DNA of 64,000 nucleotides from Acinetobacter proteolyticus. Lineage in GTDB: Bacteria; Pseudomonadota; Gammaproteobacteria; Pseudomonadales; Moraxellaceae. Position numbers and translations under genes: made by a program. Positions 45,831 through 59,200 of this stretch are shown here, piece after piece (the first letter of the stretch is position 1; each line of letters starts with the position of its first letter). The notes beneath the pieces were generated by a model, which was given only the letters and a program-made list of their open reading frames with translations, had not been told where the DNA came from and searched no databases. The stretch is taken from NCBI RefSeq assembly GCF_000367945.1, contig NZ_KB849179.1, forward strand, positions 2,069,747 to 2,133,746, read 5' to 3'.

Positions 45831-47024
45831 ATGACAACTTTACTCAAAACATTAAAACAAGATTGGTCCATTTCAGCCACGGTTGCGGGTTTTCTTGCGG
45901 TGCTGATTTCCTATTCAGGGCCACTGATTATTTTCTTTCAGGCGGCGCAACGTGCCCATGTTTCGACAGAGATGATGGTGTCATGGATTTGGGGCATTTC
46001 CATCGGTGCAGCTGTTGCAGGGATTTATCTATCAATTAAATATAAAACTCCCGTCATTACTGCTTGGTCTGCGCCCGGTACTGCTTTATTGGTGACGCTA
46101 TTTCCTGACATTTCTCTGAATGAAGCGGTCGCTGCCTATATCACCTCTGCCATCGTGATTTTTCTCATTGGGATTACAGGCTGTTTCGACAAACTGCTGA
46201 AATGGATTCCGCAAGATGTTGCTGCTGGCATGATGGCAGGCATCTTGTTTCAATTTGGCATTAACCTGTTTACGGCCACAGATCGCATGCCGCTGATTGT
46301 GTTTAGCATGTTGATTGTGTTTCTGGTCGCTAAACGACTGATGCCGCGCTATACCATGATCTGGGTATTGGCAGCGGGTATTTCACTCAGTTTATTCTTG
46401 GGAAAAATGAATCCTGTGGAGCTCAGTTTTCATCTAGCGATTCCACAATGGATTAGCCCTGAATGGACATGGACTTCGACCTTAAGTCTGGCGCTGCCCT
46501 TAATCCTCGTGAGTCTGACAGGTCAGTTCTTACCGGGTATGGCGATTATGAAACTGAGTGGCTATGACACGCCTGCCAAACCGATTATCAGTGCTACCAG
46601 TATTGCCTCTCTCGCTGTGGCTTGTGTTGGCGGTATTACCATCGTGCTCGCGTCCATTACAGCAGCGTTATGTATGGGTAAAGATGCACATGAACTGAAA
46701 GAAAAACGCTATATCGCAGGGATTGCCAACGGGATTTTTTATATTCTCGGCGGACTGTTTGCGGGCAGTATTGTGATGCTATTTAGCTTACTACCGAAAG
46801 AATTGGTTGCGGCTTTAGCGGGTTTGGCCTTGCTCGGTGCAATTTCCACCAATATTGCCGTTGCTATGAAAAATGAACAACAGCGTGATGCCGCACTGAT
46901 TACCTTTCTGGCGACCGCTTCAGGCATGCATTTTTTAGGATTAAGTTCGGTGTTTTGGGGCATTTGTATTGGGGTGATTGCTCATTTCATTCTCACTCAA
47001 CGCACAGCAACACAATCCGCTTAA
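45831..47024 (+). CDS. benE: Benzoate:H+ symporter BenE
   Basis: An inner-membrane transporter of the BenE family with many hydrophobic spans (TVAGFLAVLISYSGPLIIFFQAAQ, PVITAWSAPGTALLVTLFPD, AAGMMAGILFQFG). It starts at ATG 45831, 10 nt after GGAGG; an earlier in-frame ATG at 45810 overlaps that site. About 397 residues. Likely the last gene of the benABCDE operon. Confidence 0.94.
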   Translation: MTTLLKTLKQDWSISATVAGFLAVLISYSGPLIIFFQAAQRAHVSTEMMVSWIWGISIGAAVAGIYLSIKYKTPVITAWSAPGTALLVTLFPDISLNEAVAAYITSAIVIFLIGITGCFDKLLKWIPQDVAAGMMAGILFQFGINLFTATDRMPLIVFSMLIVFLVAKRLMPRYTMIWVLAAGISLSLFLGKMNPVELSFHLAIPQWISPEWTWTSTLSLALPLILVSLTGQFLPGMAIMKLSGYDTPAKPIISATSIASLAVACVGGITIVLASITAALCMGKDAHELKEKRYIAGIANGIFYILGGLFAGSIVMLFSLLPKELVAALAGLALLGAISTNIAVAMKNEQQRDAALITFLATASGMHFLGLSSVFWGICIGVIAHFILTQRTATQSA

Positions 47025-47493
47025 TAAAAAGAGAACAACTCCCCCGCCTCTCCGCCTTGCTGTCGAATAACAGACTACTTTGCCCCTAAAGCTAAGCAAT
47101 CAAAACTCAGCAAGGCAATTTTTTAAACCTCACTTTAAAATCTCAATTCATTCAACTTAATTGGACGTTCATCATTATTTTAACCAATAGGTAAAATAAA
47201 ACATCCTGATTTATTTTCAATCATGCTATAAGTTTATTTAATGATTTTTCAATTATAAAAAATAAGATTTTAACATCATAAAATAGTTAAAATTCTCACT
47301 ATTTAATATTTCACCCATATTTAAAAATAAATTAAAACAAAAAAATAAATACATAAATTTCAATGTATTAAATAAATAAAATCACAATACCTTAAAGACA
47401 TAAAGATATATCAATTAGGTTTTTGACTCTCACCCAATAACAAAATAGCTTAATAAAAAATAACTCGGTACTTCACAAATTGGAGGTGAAGCA
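47025..47493. other. Gap between benE and benK
   Basis: 469 nt, A/T-rich, with no gene. It contains a BenM-like site at 47387-47401 and a TTGACT -35-like hexamer at 47423-47428 with a poor -10, which supports a separate benK promoter. No clear terminator is visible after benE. Confidence 0.55.
47387..47401. promoter_or_regulatory. BenM/CatM-like site upstream of benK
   Basis: ATAC-CTTAAAG-ACAT differs at two positions from operator 1 (ATACCTTTAAGATAT) at the benA/benM gap. It lies 21 bp upstream of the TTGACT -35-like hexamer, the place expected for a LysR activator. Confidence 0.45.
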
Positions 47494-48852
47494 ATGGATA
47501 CACATAAGGTCAATATTAATGACATTATTGATAAAGCCCGTTTTACGGCATTTCACTGGAAAGTATTAATCTGGTGTCTCATCATTATTATTTTTGACGG
47601 TTATGATCTGGTTATTTACGGGGTAGCTCTCCCCTTGTTGATGCAGCAATGGTCACTAACTGCAGTGCAAGCGGGATTGCTTGCCAGTGCAGCTTTGTTC
47701 GGGATGATGTTTGGTGCCATGATTTTTGGCACGCTCTCAGACAAACTGGGGCGTAAAAAAACCATTCTGATCTGTGTCACTTTATTCAGTGGCTTTACCT
47801 TCTTAGGTGCTTTTGCGAAAAGCCCCACTGAATTTGCCATTTTACGATTTATCGCGGGACTTGGCATTGGTGGTGTGATGCCAAACGTTGTCGCATTGAT
47901 GACCGAATATGCACCGAAAAAAATCCGCAGTACCTTAGTCGCACTGATGTTTAGTGGCTATGCCATTGGCGGGATGAGTTCTGCCTTATTGGGCGCATGG
48001 TTAGTCAAAGATATGGGTTGGCAGATCATGTTTTTAATTGCGGGCATTCCGCTGTTACTGTTGCCTGTAATCTGGAAATTTCTGCCTGAGTCATTGGCTT
48101 TCTTAGTGAAATCGAATCAGCACGAACAAGCCAAAATGATTGTCACTAAAATCGCACCTGAAACTGAATTAAGCAATCATTCAGAACTGGTTCTAAATGA
48201 AAGTACCACAACTGATGCACCTGTTCGTGCCCTATTCCAACAAGGTCGTAGTTTCAGCACCTTTATGTTTTGGGTGGCCTTCTTTATGTGCCTGTTGATG
48301 GTTTATGCGTTGGGTAGCTGGTTACCAAAATTGATGCTACAGGCGGGTTATTCTCTAGGTGCCAGTATGCTATTCCTGTTTGCACTGAACATTGGAGGTA
48401 TGGTTGGCGCGATTGGCGGTGGTGCCTTAGCGGATAAATTCCACTTAAAACCCGTGATTACCAGCATGTTTGTGATCGGTGCTGCTGCCCTGATCTTACT
48501 TGGTTTTAATAGCCCACAGTTTATTTTATACAGCCTGATTGCAATCGCAGGCGCAGCCACAATTGGCTCACAGATTCTGCTCTATACCTTTGTGGCACAA
48601 TTCTACCCAACCGCAGTACGTTCAACCGGGATGGGATGGGCTTCGGGTATTGGCCGAATCGGTGCCATCATCGGCCCTGTCCTCACTGGTGCTTTACTCA
48701 CCTTTGAACTGCCCCATCAAATGAATTTTCTCGCCATCGCGATTCCCGGCATTATCGCGGCGTTCGCCATTTTCTTGGTGAATTTAAAAGTCTCGGTTGC
48801 GGCTCAACCTGCGACAAGCTTTACCCCACAATCTTCACTGTCTCAGCAATAA
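47494..48852 (+). CDS. benK: Benzoate:H+ symporter BenK (MFS)
   Basis: A 12-span major-facilitator transporter of the aromatic-acid:H+ symporter family. It matches A. baylyi BenK in FHWKVLIWCLIIIIFDGYDLVIYGVALPLLMQQW, GTLSDKLGRKKT (the family D-R/K motif) and GGVMPNVVALMTEYAPKKIRS. 452 residues. It has a GGAGGTG ribosome site. It is followed by benP and is probably induced with it, as a second uptake route besides BenE. Confidence 0.94.
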   Translation: MDTHKVNINDIIDKARFTAFHWKVLIWCLIIIIFDGYDLVIYGVALPLLMQQWSLTAVQAGLLASAALFGMMFGAMIFGTLSDKLGRKKTILICVTLFSGFTFLGAFAKSPTEFAILRFIAGLGIGGVMPNVVALMTEYAPKKIRSTLVALMFSGYAIGGMSSALLGAWLVKDMGWQIMFLIAGIPLLLLPVIWKFLPESLAFLVKSNQHEQAKMIVTKIAPETELSNHSELVLNESTTTDAPVRALFQQGRSFSTFMFWVAFFMCLLMVYALGSWLPKLMLQAGYSLGASMLFLFALNIGGMVGAIGGGALADKFHLKPVITSMFVIGAAALILLGFNSPQFILYSLIAIAGAATIGSQILLYTFVAQFYPTAVRSTGMGWASGIGRIGAIIGPVLTGALLTFELPHQMNFLAIAIPGIIAAFAIFLVNLKVSVAAQPATSFTPQSSLSQQ

Positions 48853-48897
48853 AACCATGTGCGCCGAGGACTGGCGCACTGACTTCGGATATGGATT

Positions 48898-50157
48898 ATG
48901 AAATTATTACAGCGCTTTTGCCCTATGCGTTTAACGGTTGCAACCCTATTGGCAATGGGCAGCTTGTCTAGCTCGGTTGCTTTTGCTGCGGAGACAACTC
49001 AAGATCAATGGAAATTCACACTTAAAAATGCCTATATTAATCGTGACTATGACAATCCAAGCCTTAAAGATACAGGTAGCTGGTCACAAGCGGCGTCTTT
49101 ATTTTACAAGTCAAATATGCAGGATACACCCCTACAAATCGCGGACAAAGCAATCACCATCGGGGCGGATGCTTCGGTGCAATATGCGGTACGTTTAAGC
49201 AAAGATAAGCATGTCGCAGATACGGTGTTGCCCTTTGATCCCCAAACCCAATCACAAGCCTCTGACTATTTAAAATATGGCGCGACCCTCAAACTGGGCT
49301 ATGACAAAGCACTGCTCAGTATCGGTGAACTCTGGCTGGATCTTCCTGTGACGGCGGTAGATGCCAGTCGTCAGTTATTGGCATCGTATTGGGGCACCAA
49401 TTTAAAGTCACAACTTTCTGATCAACTCTATGCAGAAATAGGCCGAGTCACGAAAGTGTCACCCCGCAATGAAGAAGATTTTCGTAAATTTTCTTTTACA
49501 GCCAATGGCAAAACTGAATATTCTGATGGTTTGAATTATCTGGATCTACGCTATCAACTGACACCATCGCTGAAGGCCGAATACTACTTTGGTAATTTAG
49601 AAGACCTCTACAATAAACACTACCTTGGGCTAGACCATACCTGGAAACAACCCAACTTCGCCCTGAATTCCAAGTTTAAATATTTCAATGCCAAAAATGA
49701 CGGTAGCAACTTTGATATTGATGCCCAAAATATTGGAATACTGGAAATGCTGAAAGTGAATAATCAGTCTTTTGGTTTAGGCTATCAACAGATTATCGGG
49801 GAGTCGGCCTATCCTTTACCTGATGGTTTCCTGCCTGAAACCTATTTTATCAACTGGAATGCCACAGGCTTCTTTAAAAAGAATGAAAAGTCTTACCACC
49901 TGATGTATGGCTATGATTTTAAGGACTATGTACCTGGGCTGAATGCGATGGTGAAATATGTTTATGGTCATGACTTTAAGGCAGCCAATGGTGATAAAAA
50001 CCACGAAACTGAGTCCAATATTATTGTGAACTATGCTTTTCAGCAGCCTTATCTCAAAGGCTTTGCACTGCAATACATCCGCATTGACTATGATGTGAAA
50101 CATGGCAATGACTTTGGTGAAGACCGTTTATTTGTGAACTATAGTAAAAAATTCTAA
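48898..50157 (+). CDS. benP: OprD-family outer-membrane porin, BenP-like
   Basis: A substrate-specific outer-membrane channel. It has a signal peptide (MKLLQRFCPMRLTVATLLAMG... ending AFA-AETT), OprD features LKNAYINRDYD and LYKSNMQDTPLQIADKAITIGADASVQYAVRL, and a terminal Phe (VNYSKKF). 419 residues. It lies 45 nt after benK, so it is probably in the same transcript. Its position suggests benzoate uptake, as for BenP. In A. baylyi, benPK lie on the other side of benM as far as I recall. Confidence 0.88.
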   Translation: MKLLQRFCPMRLTVATLLAMGSLSSSVAFAAETTQDQWKFTLKNAYINRDYDNPSLKDTGSWSQAASLFYKSNMQDTPLQIADKAITIGADASVQYAVRLSKDKHVADTVLPFDPQTQSQASDYLKYGATLKLGYDKALLSIGELWLDLPVTAVDASRQLLASYWGTNLKSQLSDQLYAEIGRVTKVSPRNEEDFRKFSFTANGKTEYSDGLNYLDLRYQLTPSLKAEYYFGNLEDLYNKHYLGLDHTWKQPNFALNSKFKYFNAKNDGSNFDIDAQNIGILEMLKVNNQSFGLGYQQIIGESAYPLPDGFLPETYFINWNATGFFKKNEKSYHLMYGYDFKDYVPGLNAMVKYVYGHDFKAANGDKNHETESNIIVNYAFQQPYLKGFALQYIRIDYDVKHGNDFGEDRLFVNYSKKF

Positions 50158-50257
50158 GTCTTCATTTTCAGCATTTTTTTCAGCCCAAAATTAAAAAAAG
50201 GGAACTTTATTGGAGCTCTTTTAAAAGTTGGAAAATAATCAACACTAAGTGTTGAAA

Positions 50258-50350
50258 GTCCCTTCTCCCTTGGGAGAAGGTTAGGATGAGGGGAATTCTT
50301 TATCTAAATCCTCTCCCTAGCCCTCTCCTTTAAAAAGGAGAGGGAAATTT
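50258..50350. repeat. Palindromic repeat, intergenic copy
   Basis: Two hairpins, CCTTCTCCC-TT-GGGAGAAGG (50261-50280) and CCCTCTCCTT-TAAA-AAGGAGAGGG (50321-50344), separated by GAGGGGAATTC-type DNA. A CAACACT-A-AGTGTTG palindrome (50240-50254) lies just before it. The same family occurs in frame inside bioC and smc. Confidence 0.8.
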
Positions 50351-50438
50351 GATTGCGAATTCAATAAAGCTAAAAAATGACTCATGTGATAACTCTATTA
50401 AGAGTCCTTTTTTTGATTACGGCATTTACAGCAATTAT

Positions 50439-50903
50439 TTAAATTTGTGACTGAATATAATTCTGCAAACCAATCAGTTCAATTAAACGTAATTGCTTTT
50501 CTAACCAATAAGTATGATCTTCTTCTGTATCAGAAAGCTGCTGACGCAACATATCACGGCTAATATAGTCGCCTTTTTCTTCACACAGCTTGATACCCAC
50601 TGCCAATTTTTCACGGACATGGTATTCAAGTGCCAAATCCGCCTTTAAACAACTGACAACATCCGTACCGACATTAATGTCTTCACGGTTCATATTCGGT
50701 TGAGCACCAAGGAACAGAACACGACGAATGATTGAATCCGCATGAGATGCTTCTTCTTGCATTTCATGGTCAATACGCTCGTAGATTTTGCTCAGGCCCC
50801 AATCTTCGTACATTCTTGAATGAATTAAATATTGATCACGAGCAGCCAATTCACCGCCAATGAGCATATTTAAATAGTCGATGACTTCTGGATTGCCACG
50901 CAT
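50439..50903 (-). CDS. ftnA: Haem-less bacterioferritin subunit (FtnA-type)
   Basis: An iron-storage ferritin of 154 residues. The diiron ferroxidase ligands are kept: Glu18, Glu51 and His54, Glu93 (94 in E. coli numbering), and the Glu/His of EEDHTYW. The haem-ligating Met52 of bacterioferritins is Ala here (EEASHAD). It resembles P. aeruginosa FtnA (once called BfrA): [34 protein letters not shown]. It would not bind haem unless it joins another subunit. Single gene. Confidence 0.9.
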   Translation of the reverse strand: MRGNPEVIDYLNMLIGGELAARDQYLIHSRMYEDWGLSKIYERIDHEMQEEASHADSIIRRVLFLGAQPNMNREDINVGTDVVSCLKADLALEYHVREKLAVGIKLCEEKGDYISRDMLRQQLSDTEEDHTYWLEKQLRLIELIGLQNYIQSQI

Positions 50904-51256
50904 AATACTTACTCCTATCGAATGACAATATTATGGCCAAGTTACAATAGAATTGCAAAAACAAAAGTGTGTAAGTTTATGATTTTTATAAAATTAAAAT
51001 GAGAAACATACGCATTTACAGTTCTAATTAGCTCAATTTATCTAAATAAAATAAGCCTTTGCATATCATTTATGGTTTTAAAAAGAGATAATCCTATTGA
51101 AAATCATTTGTTTGATTTTTTGTAACCATTAGCAATGCTTCTTATTCCGCTGATGTTTTGATCAAAAAATCATAAAAAATGACTGCTCAGCTGTTGTTTG
51201 TTTAGGCAAAATTCGGTAAATAACAGCAATCACAAAAACATAATGTGGAAACCACA
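50904..51256. other. Gap between ftnA and reductase gene
   Basis: About 350 nt, A/T-rich, with divergent promoters presumably inside. No gene, repeat or strong operator is visible. A 13-of-19 match to a Fur box (near 51085-51103) is too weak to call. Confidence 0.4.
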
Positions 51257-52312
51257 ATGGATAAAAGCAAACCAATTTTGGTCACTGGCGCGACGGGTTA
51301 TATTGCAGGCTGGATTATCGAACGTCTGCTCAAGCAAGGTTATACGGTTCATGCCACAGTGCGTGATCCATCCAAGAAAAATAAGATTCAGCATTTGTAC
51401 GATCTGGCAGATCAATCTTCTGGGAAGATTGAATTTTTTAAAGCAGATTTGCTTGAACCGCGTTCATTTGATGATGCAATGAAAGAGTGTGAAATCGTGA
51501 TTCATACTGCATCACCTTTTGTGGTGACCAATTATAAAGATGCAGTCAAAGACATTATTGAACCTGCGGTGAAAGGCACAGAAAACGTATTAGACAGTGT
51601 TAATCGCACCGAGTCAGTCAAACGTGTGGTGCTGACATCAAGCATTGCTTCAACCTATGGCGATGCAGTTGAGATTCAAAATACCGCCAATAATGAATTT
51701 GATGAAAGCCATTGGAACAATACCAGTAGTGAAACCCATCAGCCCTACCCTTATTCAAAAGTTGCTGCTGAGCGCAAAGCATGGGAAATGGCTGAACAAC
51801 AAAAGCGCTGGGATTTAGTCTGTATTAACCCTGCCTTAGTGATGGGGCCTTCCCTCACCGATGCCAGCCAGTCAGGTAGTATTGAAGTATTACAACAGTT
51901 TGGTAATGGCACTACCTTATTTGGTGTCCCGCCAATGTGGAATGGTATTGTCGATGTACGTGATGTTGCCGATGCACATGTCGCTGCGGCATTGAATCCT
52001 AAGGCACAAGGCCGTTATATCATTTGTGGTGGCACACTGAGCTTATTGGATATGGGTAAGGCACTTACTCAGAAATTTGGCTATAAATTCCCCTTCCCAC
52101 ACTTTACTGTGCCAAAGACTGCTTTTGCTTTTGTAGCACCTGTTCTCGGACATTCACGTGAGTTTGTAAAATTGAATATGGGCTATCCAATTTATTTTAA
52201 TGCGCAACGCAGTGTGAAAGAGCTGGGCATTGAATATCGCGATGTGCGTGAGAGTGTCTGTGAACATTTCCAGCAATTGCTGGATGATGGTATTGTGAAA
52301 AAATATATTTAA
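51257..52312 (+). CDS. NAD-dependent epimerase/dihydroflavonol-4-reductase-like oxidoreductase
   Basis: An extended short-chain dehydrogenase of 351 residues. It has the N-terminal dinucleotide-binding motif VTGATGYIAGWIIERLL, ASPF, VLTSSIAS and the catalytic YPYSKVAAE (YxxxK). It resembles the plant dihydroflavonol-reductase group and related bacterial aldehyde or ketone reductases. The substrate is unknown. The frame can start at GTG 51245, but ATG 51257 has GGA 8 nt upstream. Single gene. Confidence 0.82.
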   Translation: MDKSKPILVTGATGYIAGWIIERLLKQGYTVHATVRDPSKKNKIQHLYDLADQSSGKIEFFKADLLEPRSFDDAMKECEIVIHTASPFVVTNYKDAVKDIIEPAVKGTENVLDSVNRTESVKRVVLTSSIASTYGDAVEIQNTANNEFDESHWNNTSSETHQPYPYSKVAAERKAWEMAEQQKRWDLVCINPALVMGPSLTDASQSGSIEVLQQFGNGTTLFGVPPMWNGIVDVRDVADAHVAAALNPKAQGRYIICGGTLSLLDMGKALTQKFGYKFPFPHFTVPKTAFAFVAPVLGHSREFVKLNMGYPIYFNAQRSVKELGIEYRDVRESVCEHFQQLLDDGIVKKYI

Positions 52313-52315
52313 TCA

Positions 52316-52349
52316 AAAAGCACCTCTCAATTTCATCATTGAGAGGTGC
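52316..52349 (-). terminator. Terminator for the minus-strand gene at 52361
   Basis: Stem GCACCTCTCAAT / ATTGAGAGGTGC (52320-52331 with 52338-52349). The T run follows only in the minus direction (AAAAA at 52315-52319 on the plus strand), so it serves mainly the minus-strand gene. Confidence 0.8.
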
Positions 52350-52360
52350 CTCGCTCACCG

Positions 52361-55202
<2,842 letters not shown>

Positions 55203-55273
55203 TTAAATTTCACCATATAAAAGGGCGGAAAAACCGCCCTATAATTTTTACTAAATTTATTATAAAAGATTCA

Positions 55274-56251
55274 TTAGACGGTTGCTTGATTTGGACGATA
55301 ATCAATCACATGATGACGCCAATGCTCTTTCAACTGCGGTGTAAACTCTAAATTGTTTTCATCATAGACTTTGCCATCGACTTCACGTGCAATTAAGCCT
55401 GCAATACTGGTCATCATGTCATAACCTGTAACCGCTTTGCTATTTGGTAAAGCCAGGAAGAATGCAAGACCTTGCACTTGCTCGCCCGATAAAGTTTCCA
55501 AATCAAAACCTGCAGGACCATTATCCGTCATCCGCAATACAGAGAACATCAAGGCACTTGGCTCGTCGGTATTTTCATAACGATGAAAACACGACATTTC
55601 ACCGAAACGTAGGCCGTATTTCAATAACACTTTGAGTGCTTTATCACCTGATAGGGCACGGCGTGGATTCGGATAAACATTCAAGGCAATAATCTGTTCT
55701 GCGGTTGCTAAAGCACTTTCATCATCATAGCGTTGCTGTTCATGTAAGTGCACATCCAGAATATTACTTTCACCATCAAACTCTTCAATCGCGACGGTTT
55801 CAATATTTGGATTTAGGCTGAGCTCAGTTTCCGCTTTGCTTTCCTCTGCTTTCTCTTTAGTTTCTGCTTCAGCTACTACTGTCTCATCTTTTTGAGCCGC
55901 TTCCAGCTCTGATACAGCTTCAACAACCTCATCTGCTTTAGCAGTTTGTTCGATTTCCGTCGTTTTTGCTTCAACATTCACAGCATCAACTGCTTGCTTC
56001 GCCACAGGCTCTGATTCGATTGCTTCAGTATTTAAACTTGGTTCAACACGCTCAGTTGAGGTCACCACTTCTTTTTGTAAAAGCTGGTCACGCACATGAC
56101 GTGGAATCACAGGTTGCTGACTCTCAGGATTAATATGTAAATCTGCTTCTAATGATGGCTCAACTGGTTTTGGTTTTCTTAAAATCATGATTAAACCAAC
56201 GAGCATAATCGCAACGGCGGCAACAATGCCTATTATTGTATTCATTTCCAT
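55274..56251 (-). CDS. zipA: Cell division protein ZipA
   Basis: It tethers FtsZ to the inner membrane. There is an N-terminal span (IIGIVAAVAIMLVGLIMIL, residues about 5-23), a long acidic, Glu/Ala-rich linker (about 40-185), and a C-terminal FtsZ-binding domain (SPEIGxx-like NVYPNPRRALSGDKALKVLLKYGLRFGEMSCFHRYE... to the end). Glu-rich repeats occupy the linker. The start is ATG 56251, 8 nt from GGAG. The open frame to 56266 begins with TTG and overlaps that site. 325 residues. Confidence 0.9.
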   Translation of the reverse strand: MEMNTIIGIVAAVAIMLVGLIMILRKPKPVEPSLEADLHINPESQQPVIPRHVRDQLLQKEVVTSTERVEPSLNTEAIESEPVAKQAVDAVNVEAKTTEIEQTAKADEVVEAVSELEAAQKDETVVAEAETKEKAEESKAETELSLNPNIETVAIEEFDGESNILDVHLHEQQRYDDESALATAEQIIALNVYPNPRRALSGDKALKVLLKYGLRFGEMSCFHRYENTDEPSALMFSVLRMTDNGPAGFDLETLSGEQVQGLAFFLALPNSKAVTGYDMMTSIAGLIAREVDGKVYDENNLEFTPQLKEHWRHHVIDYRPNQATV

Positions 56252-56252
56252 A

Positions 56253-59200
56253 CTAAGACTCCGCAACTAACCCGTATTCTTTTGCCTGTTCTAAATCGAC
56301 AGTCACTAATTTTGATGTACCTGGCTCTGGCATGGTGACTCCAAGTAAATCAGTTGCCATTGTCATCGCCAATTTATTATGTGTAATGTAAATGAATTGC
56401 ACTTGTTCAGAAAGCTCTTTTACCAAATTACAATACCGTTGTACATTGGCATCATCAAGCGGCGCATCAACTTCGTCCAATACGCAGAACGGTGCAGGGT
56501 TCAATCTAAAGATCGCAAACACCAAAGCCAAAGCCGTTAGGGTCTTTTCACCACCTGAAAGCAAGGCCAAGGAACTATTACGCTTGCCAGGTGGGCGCGC
56601 CATCAGTTTCACCCCAGACTGCCAATCATCTTCAAGGCTTAAAGTCGCTTCACCACCACCAAATACCTTTGGAAACAACAGTTGCAGTTCTTGATTGACC
56701 TGATCAAAGGTGGTCATAAATAACTTACGCGTTTCCTGATCAATGCTTTTCATCGCGTCTTTGAGCTGATCAACGGTATTTTGTAGATCCTGCATCTGGT
56801 GACTCAGCTCATCAAAACGCTGTGACACTTCTTCGTATTCTTGTGAAGCCGCTAGATTTACCGCACCAATTTTCTCAAATTGCTGCTGGGCTTTTTCCAG
56901 TTTCTGCTGATGATCTTTAATTTCAATCGACACATCAGATAAAGCATCTGTATTCAGTTCTTTCAATTGCTCTAAATAATGTTCACGATCTGATTTCGCC
57001 GCCTGCCAAGCCAAGCGCTTTTGCTCTAACTGCTCACGCACCTGCTCATCTTTTTGCTGTGCTTGATGGCGTTGTTCCGTCAGTTGCTGCTGCTTCTCTT
57101 GTACTTGATTCAGTTCCAGCTGCCATTCATTCCAGGTTTTTTGCAGCTTTTCGGTTTGCTGGAATTGCTGTTGGAATTGTGACTCCAAGTTGGGTAGTTC
57201 AAGCTGAATCGGATCAACAAACTTCTTGGCCTGTTCGATTTGTTCAATGATTTGACGATATTGTGTTTTTAGGAACGAGATATCTTTCTCTAACAACTCA
57301 ATTTGCTGATTGGCTTGCGAAGTCTGGCGACGCAAAGCTTCACGTTGCTGCTGTTGTTGAGTCAACTGTTGTTGCTGCTCATCCAACTGCTCATTCAAGT
57401 TTTCCACCTGAAATTGCAAAGTCTTATAATTTGGCAACACCGATTCTAATTTCAATGCAAGCGCATGCAGATCAATCTCCAGATCATCACGCTGCATAGC
57501 ATCTTCTTCAAGCTGTAGATCAAGCTGTTTCAGTTGATCGGCCAATTGTTGTTGCTGCAACACAAAGGCCTGTGCGGTACTTTGTAGTTTGGCAATTTGC
57601 ACATCCAACTGTTGTAACTCTTTTTGCTTTTGCTTCAGACTTTGCTGTTGCTGCTGCAAGTGCTGTTGCTGCTGTTGCAAAGCCTGTAATTGCTGAGAAA
57701 ATTGACTTTCCAGATCAAGCAACTGCGGTTGTTGCTGTGCCAGCTGCTGTTCAATTTCCTCTAAACGCACTTGATGACTGAGCATGCCCTGCGCAGTTTG
57801 GCTGTCTTCATCATAATGCAGCGCAATCACCCAATCGGCGCCGACATGATAACCATCCAGCGTCAAAATGGATTGTGCTTGCTGGAGATCCACTTGATAT
57901 CGCAAAGCTGTGGCTAAATCTTCTGCAACCGCTACATTGGTCCATAAAGAAGATTGGGGGGCTTCGATCCAATCACTTAAATAACCATTAAATCCACCCC
58001 AGCCCTCCTTTATAAAAGGAGGGAGTTCCCCTCTTTTAAAAAGAGGGGTTAGGGGAGATTCTGTTTTTAACTGACGCGCCACACCTTCCTGAAATGACTG
58101 TTCATCATCCAGTAAATGCGCTTGCAGCCACTTAGCCAAGAACTTCTCAATAATATTTGCATGCGCTTTAGCTTGAGCGCTTAAACGTAGGCTTTGCATC
58201 AATCGAACTGCGTTTTGATCATGCTTCGGACTTTGCTTTGCGACGAGCTGAGTTAAGTTCTTTTGTTCAGCCAATAAAACCTGAATCTCAGTTTTCAAAC
58301 TCTGCACATCAGCCTTCTGCAACTGTTGCTGATCTTGCTGTGTCTGAACATCCTGCTGTAATTGCTCAATTGCCGCTTCTAACGCAATTATTTCCTGTTG
58401 CAGTTGCTGCTGCAATTGTTCTAACTGCGCCTGTTCATCATCCTGAACCTGAGCACGAATCTGAGTGCTTTGCGTTTGCAAGGTCTGCTTTTGCTGCTCA
58501 ATCCGCAGCACATTCTTACCCAACTGCTCAATTTGCGCTGCCATCTGCAACTTTTTCTGTTGTTGCTGATCGACTTGGGTTTTCAGTTGGTCAAATTGCT
58601 GTTGTGCTTGCTTGTATTGTGCTTGGACATCGGTAAAATTTTGCTCAGCCGTTTGTGTCTGCTGCTCTAAGGCAAGCAAACTTTCATTTTGCTCATCAAA
58701 TTGAGTGCTTAAGGTTTCAACCTGTAATTCAGAGAGTTGCAAACGCTCTTTAGTTTGTACTTTCTGCTGTTCAAGTTGCAGCAAGCTGGTACTGTTTTGC
58801 TGGAATAAACTCTGTTTTTGTTCCAAGGTCATTTTTAATTCAGACAGCTTTTTCTCGGCCTGTTGCCATTCATGCTGCAACGGTGAAGACTGCTGAATTA
58901 AGCGTTGGAATAAAGCACTGGTGGCTTCAAGATCATGTTCAATGGTCTGTGATTCTGAACGGACCAATTTAAAGTTTTCACCCAGCGCGGTCATTTCAAC
59001 CGTATATTCTTGTTGTAGCTTTTGACTTTGATTGGCTTGAAACGAAAGAATTTCGATTTTTAACGTACGAATCTGACCTTCTAAGGTCTTATATTGAATC
59101 GCAGCTTCAGATTGACGCTTTAAGCTTCTAAGTTGGGATTTTAGTTCAGCAGCAATATCGTCTAAACGCGCCAGATTTTGCTCAGTATGCTCTAAATGCT

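Noticed and set aside
51085..51103. Fur-box-like sequence upstream of the reductase gene and ftnA
   Set aside because: GATAATCCTATTGAAAATC matches only about 13 of 19 positions, within A/T-rich DNA; not distinct from chance.
57059..58896. Several plus-strand open frames (60-130 codons) inside smc
   Set aside because: They are shadows of the Gln-rich coiled coil on the opposite strand (CAG/CAA repeats read as Leu/Ala/Val), with no ribosome sites or homology.
57100..58900. CAG/CTG-rich runs in smc considered as a trinucleotide or CRISPR-like repeat
   Set aside because: They encode poly-Gln stretches of the coiled coil; the spacing is irregular and there are no unique spacers.
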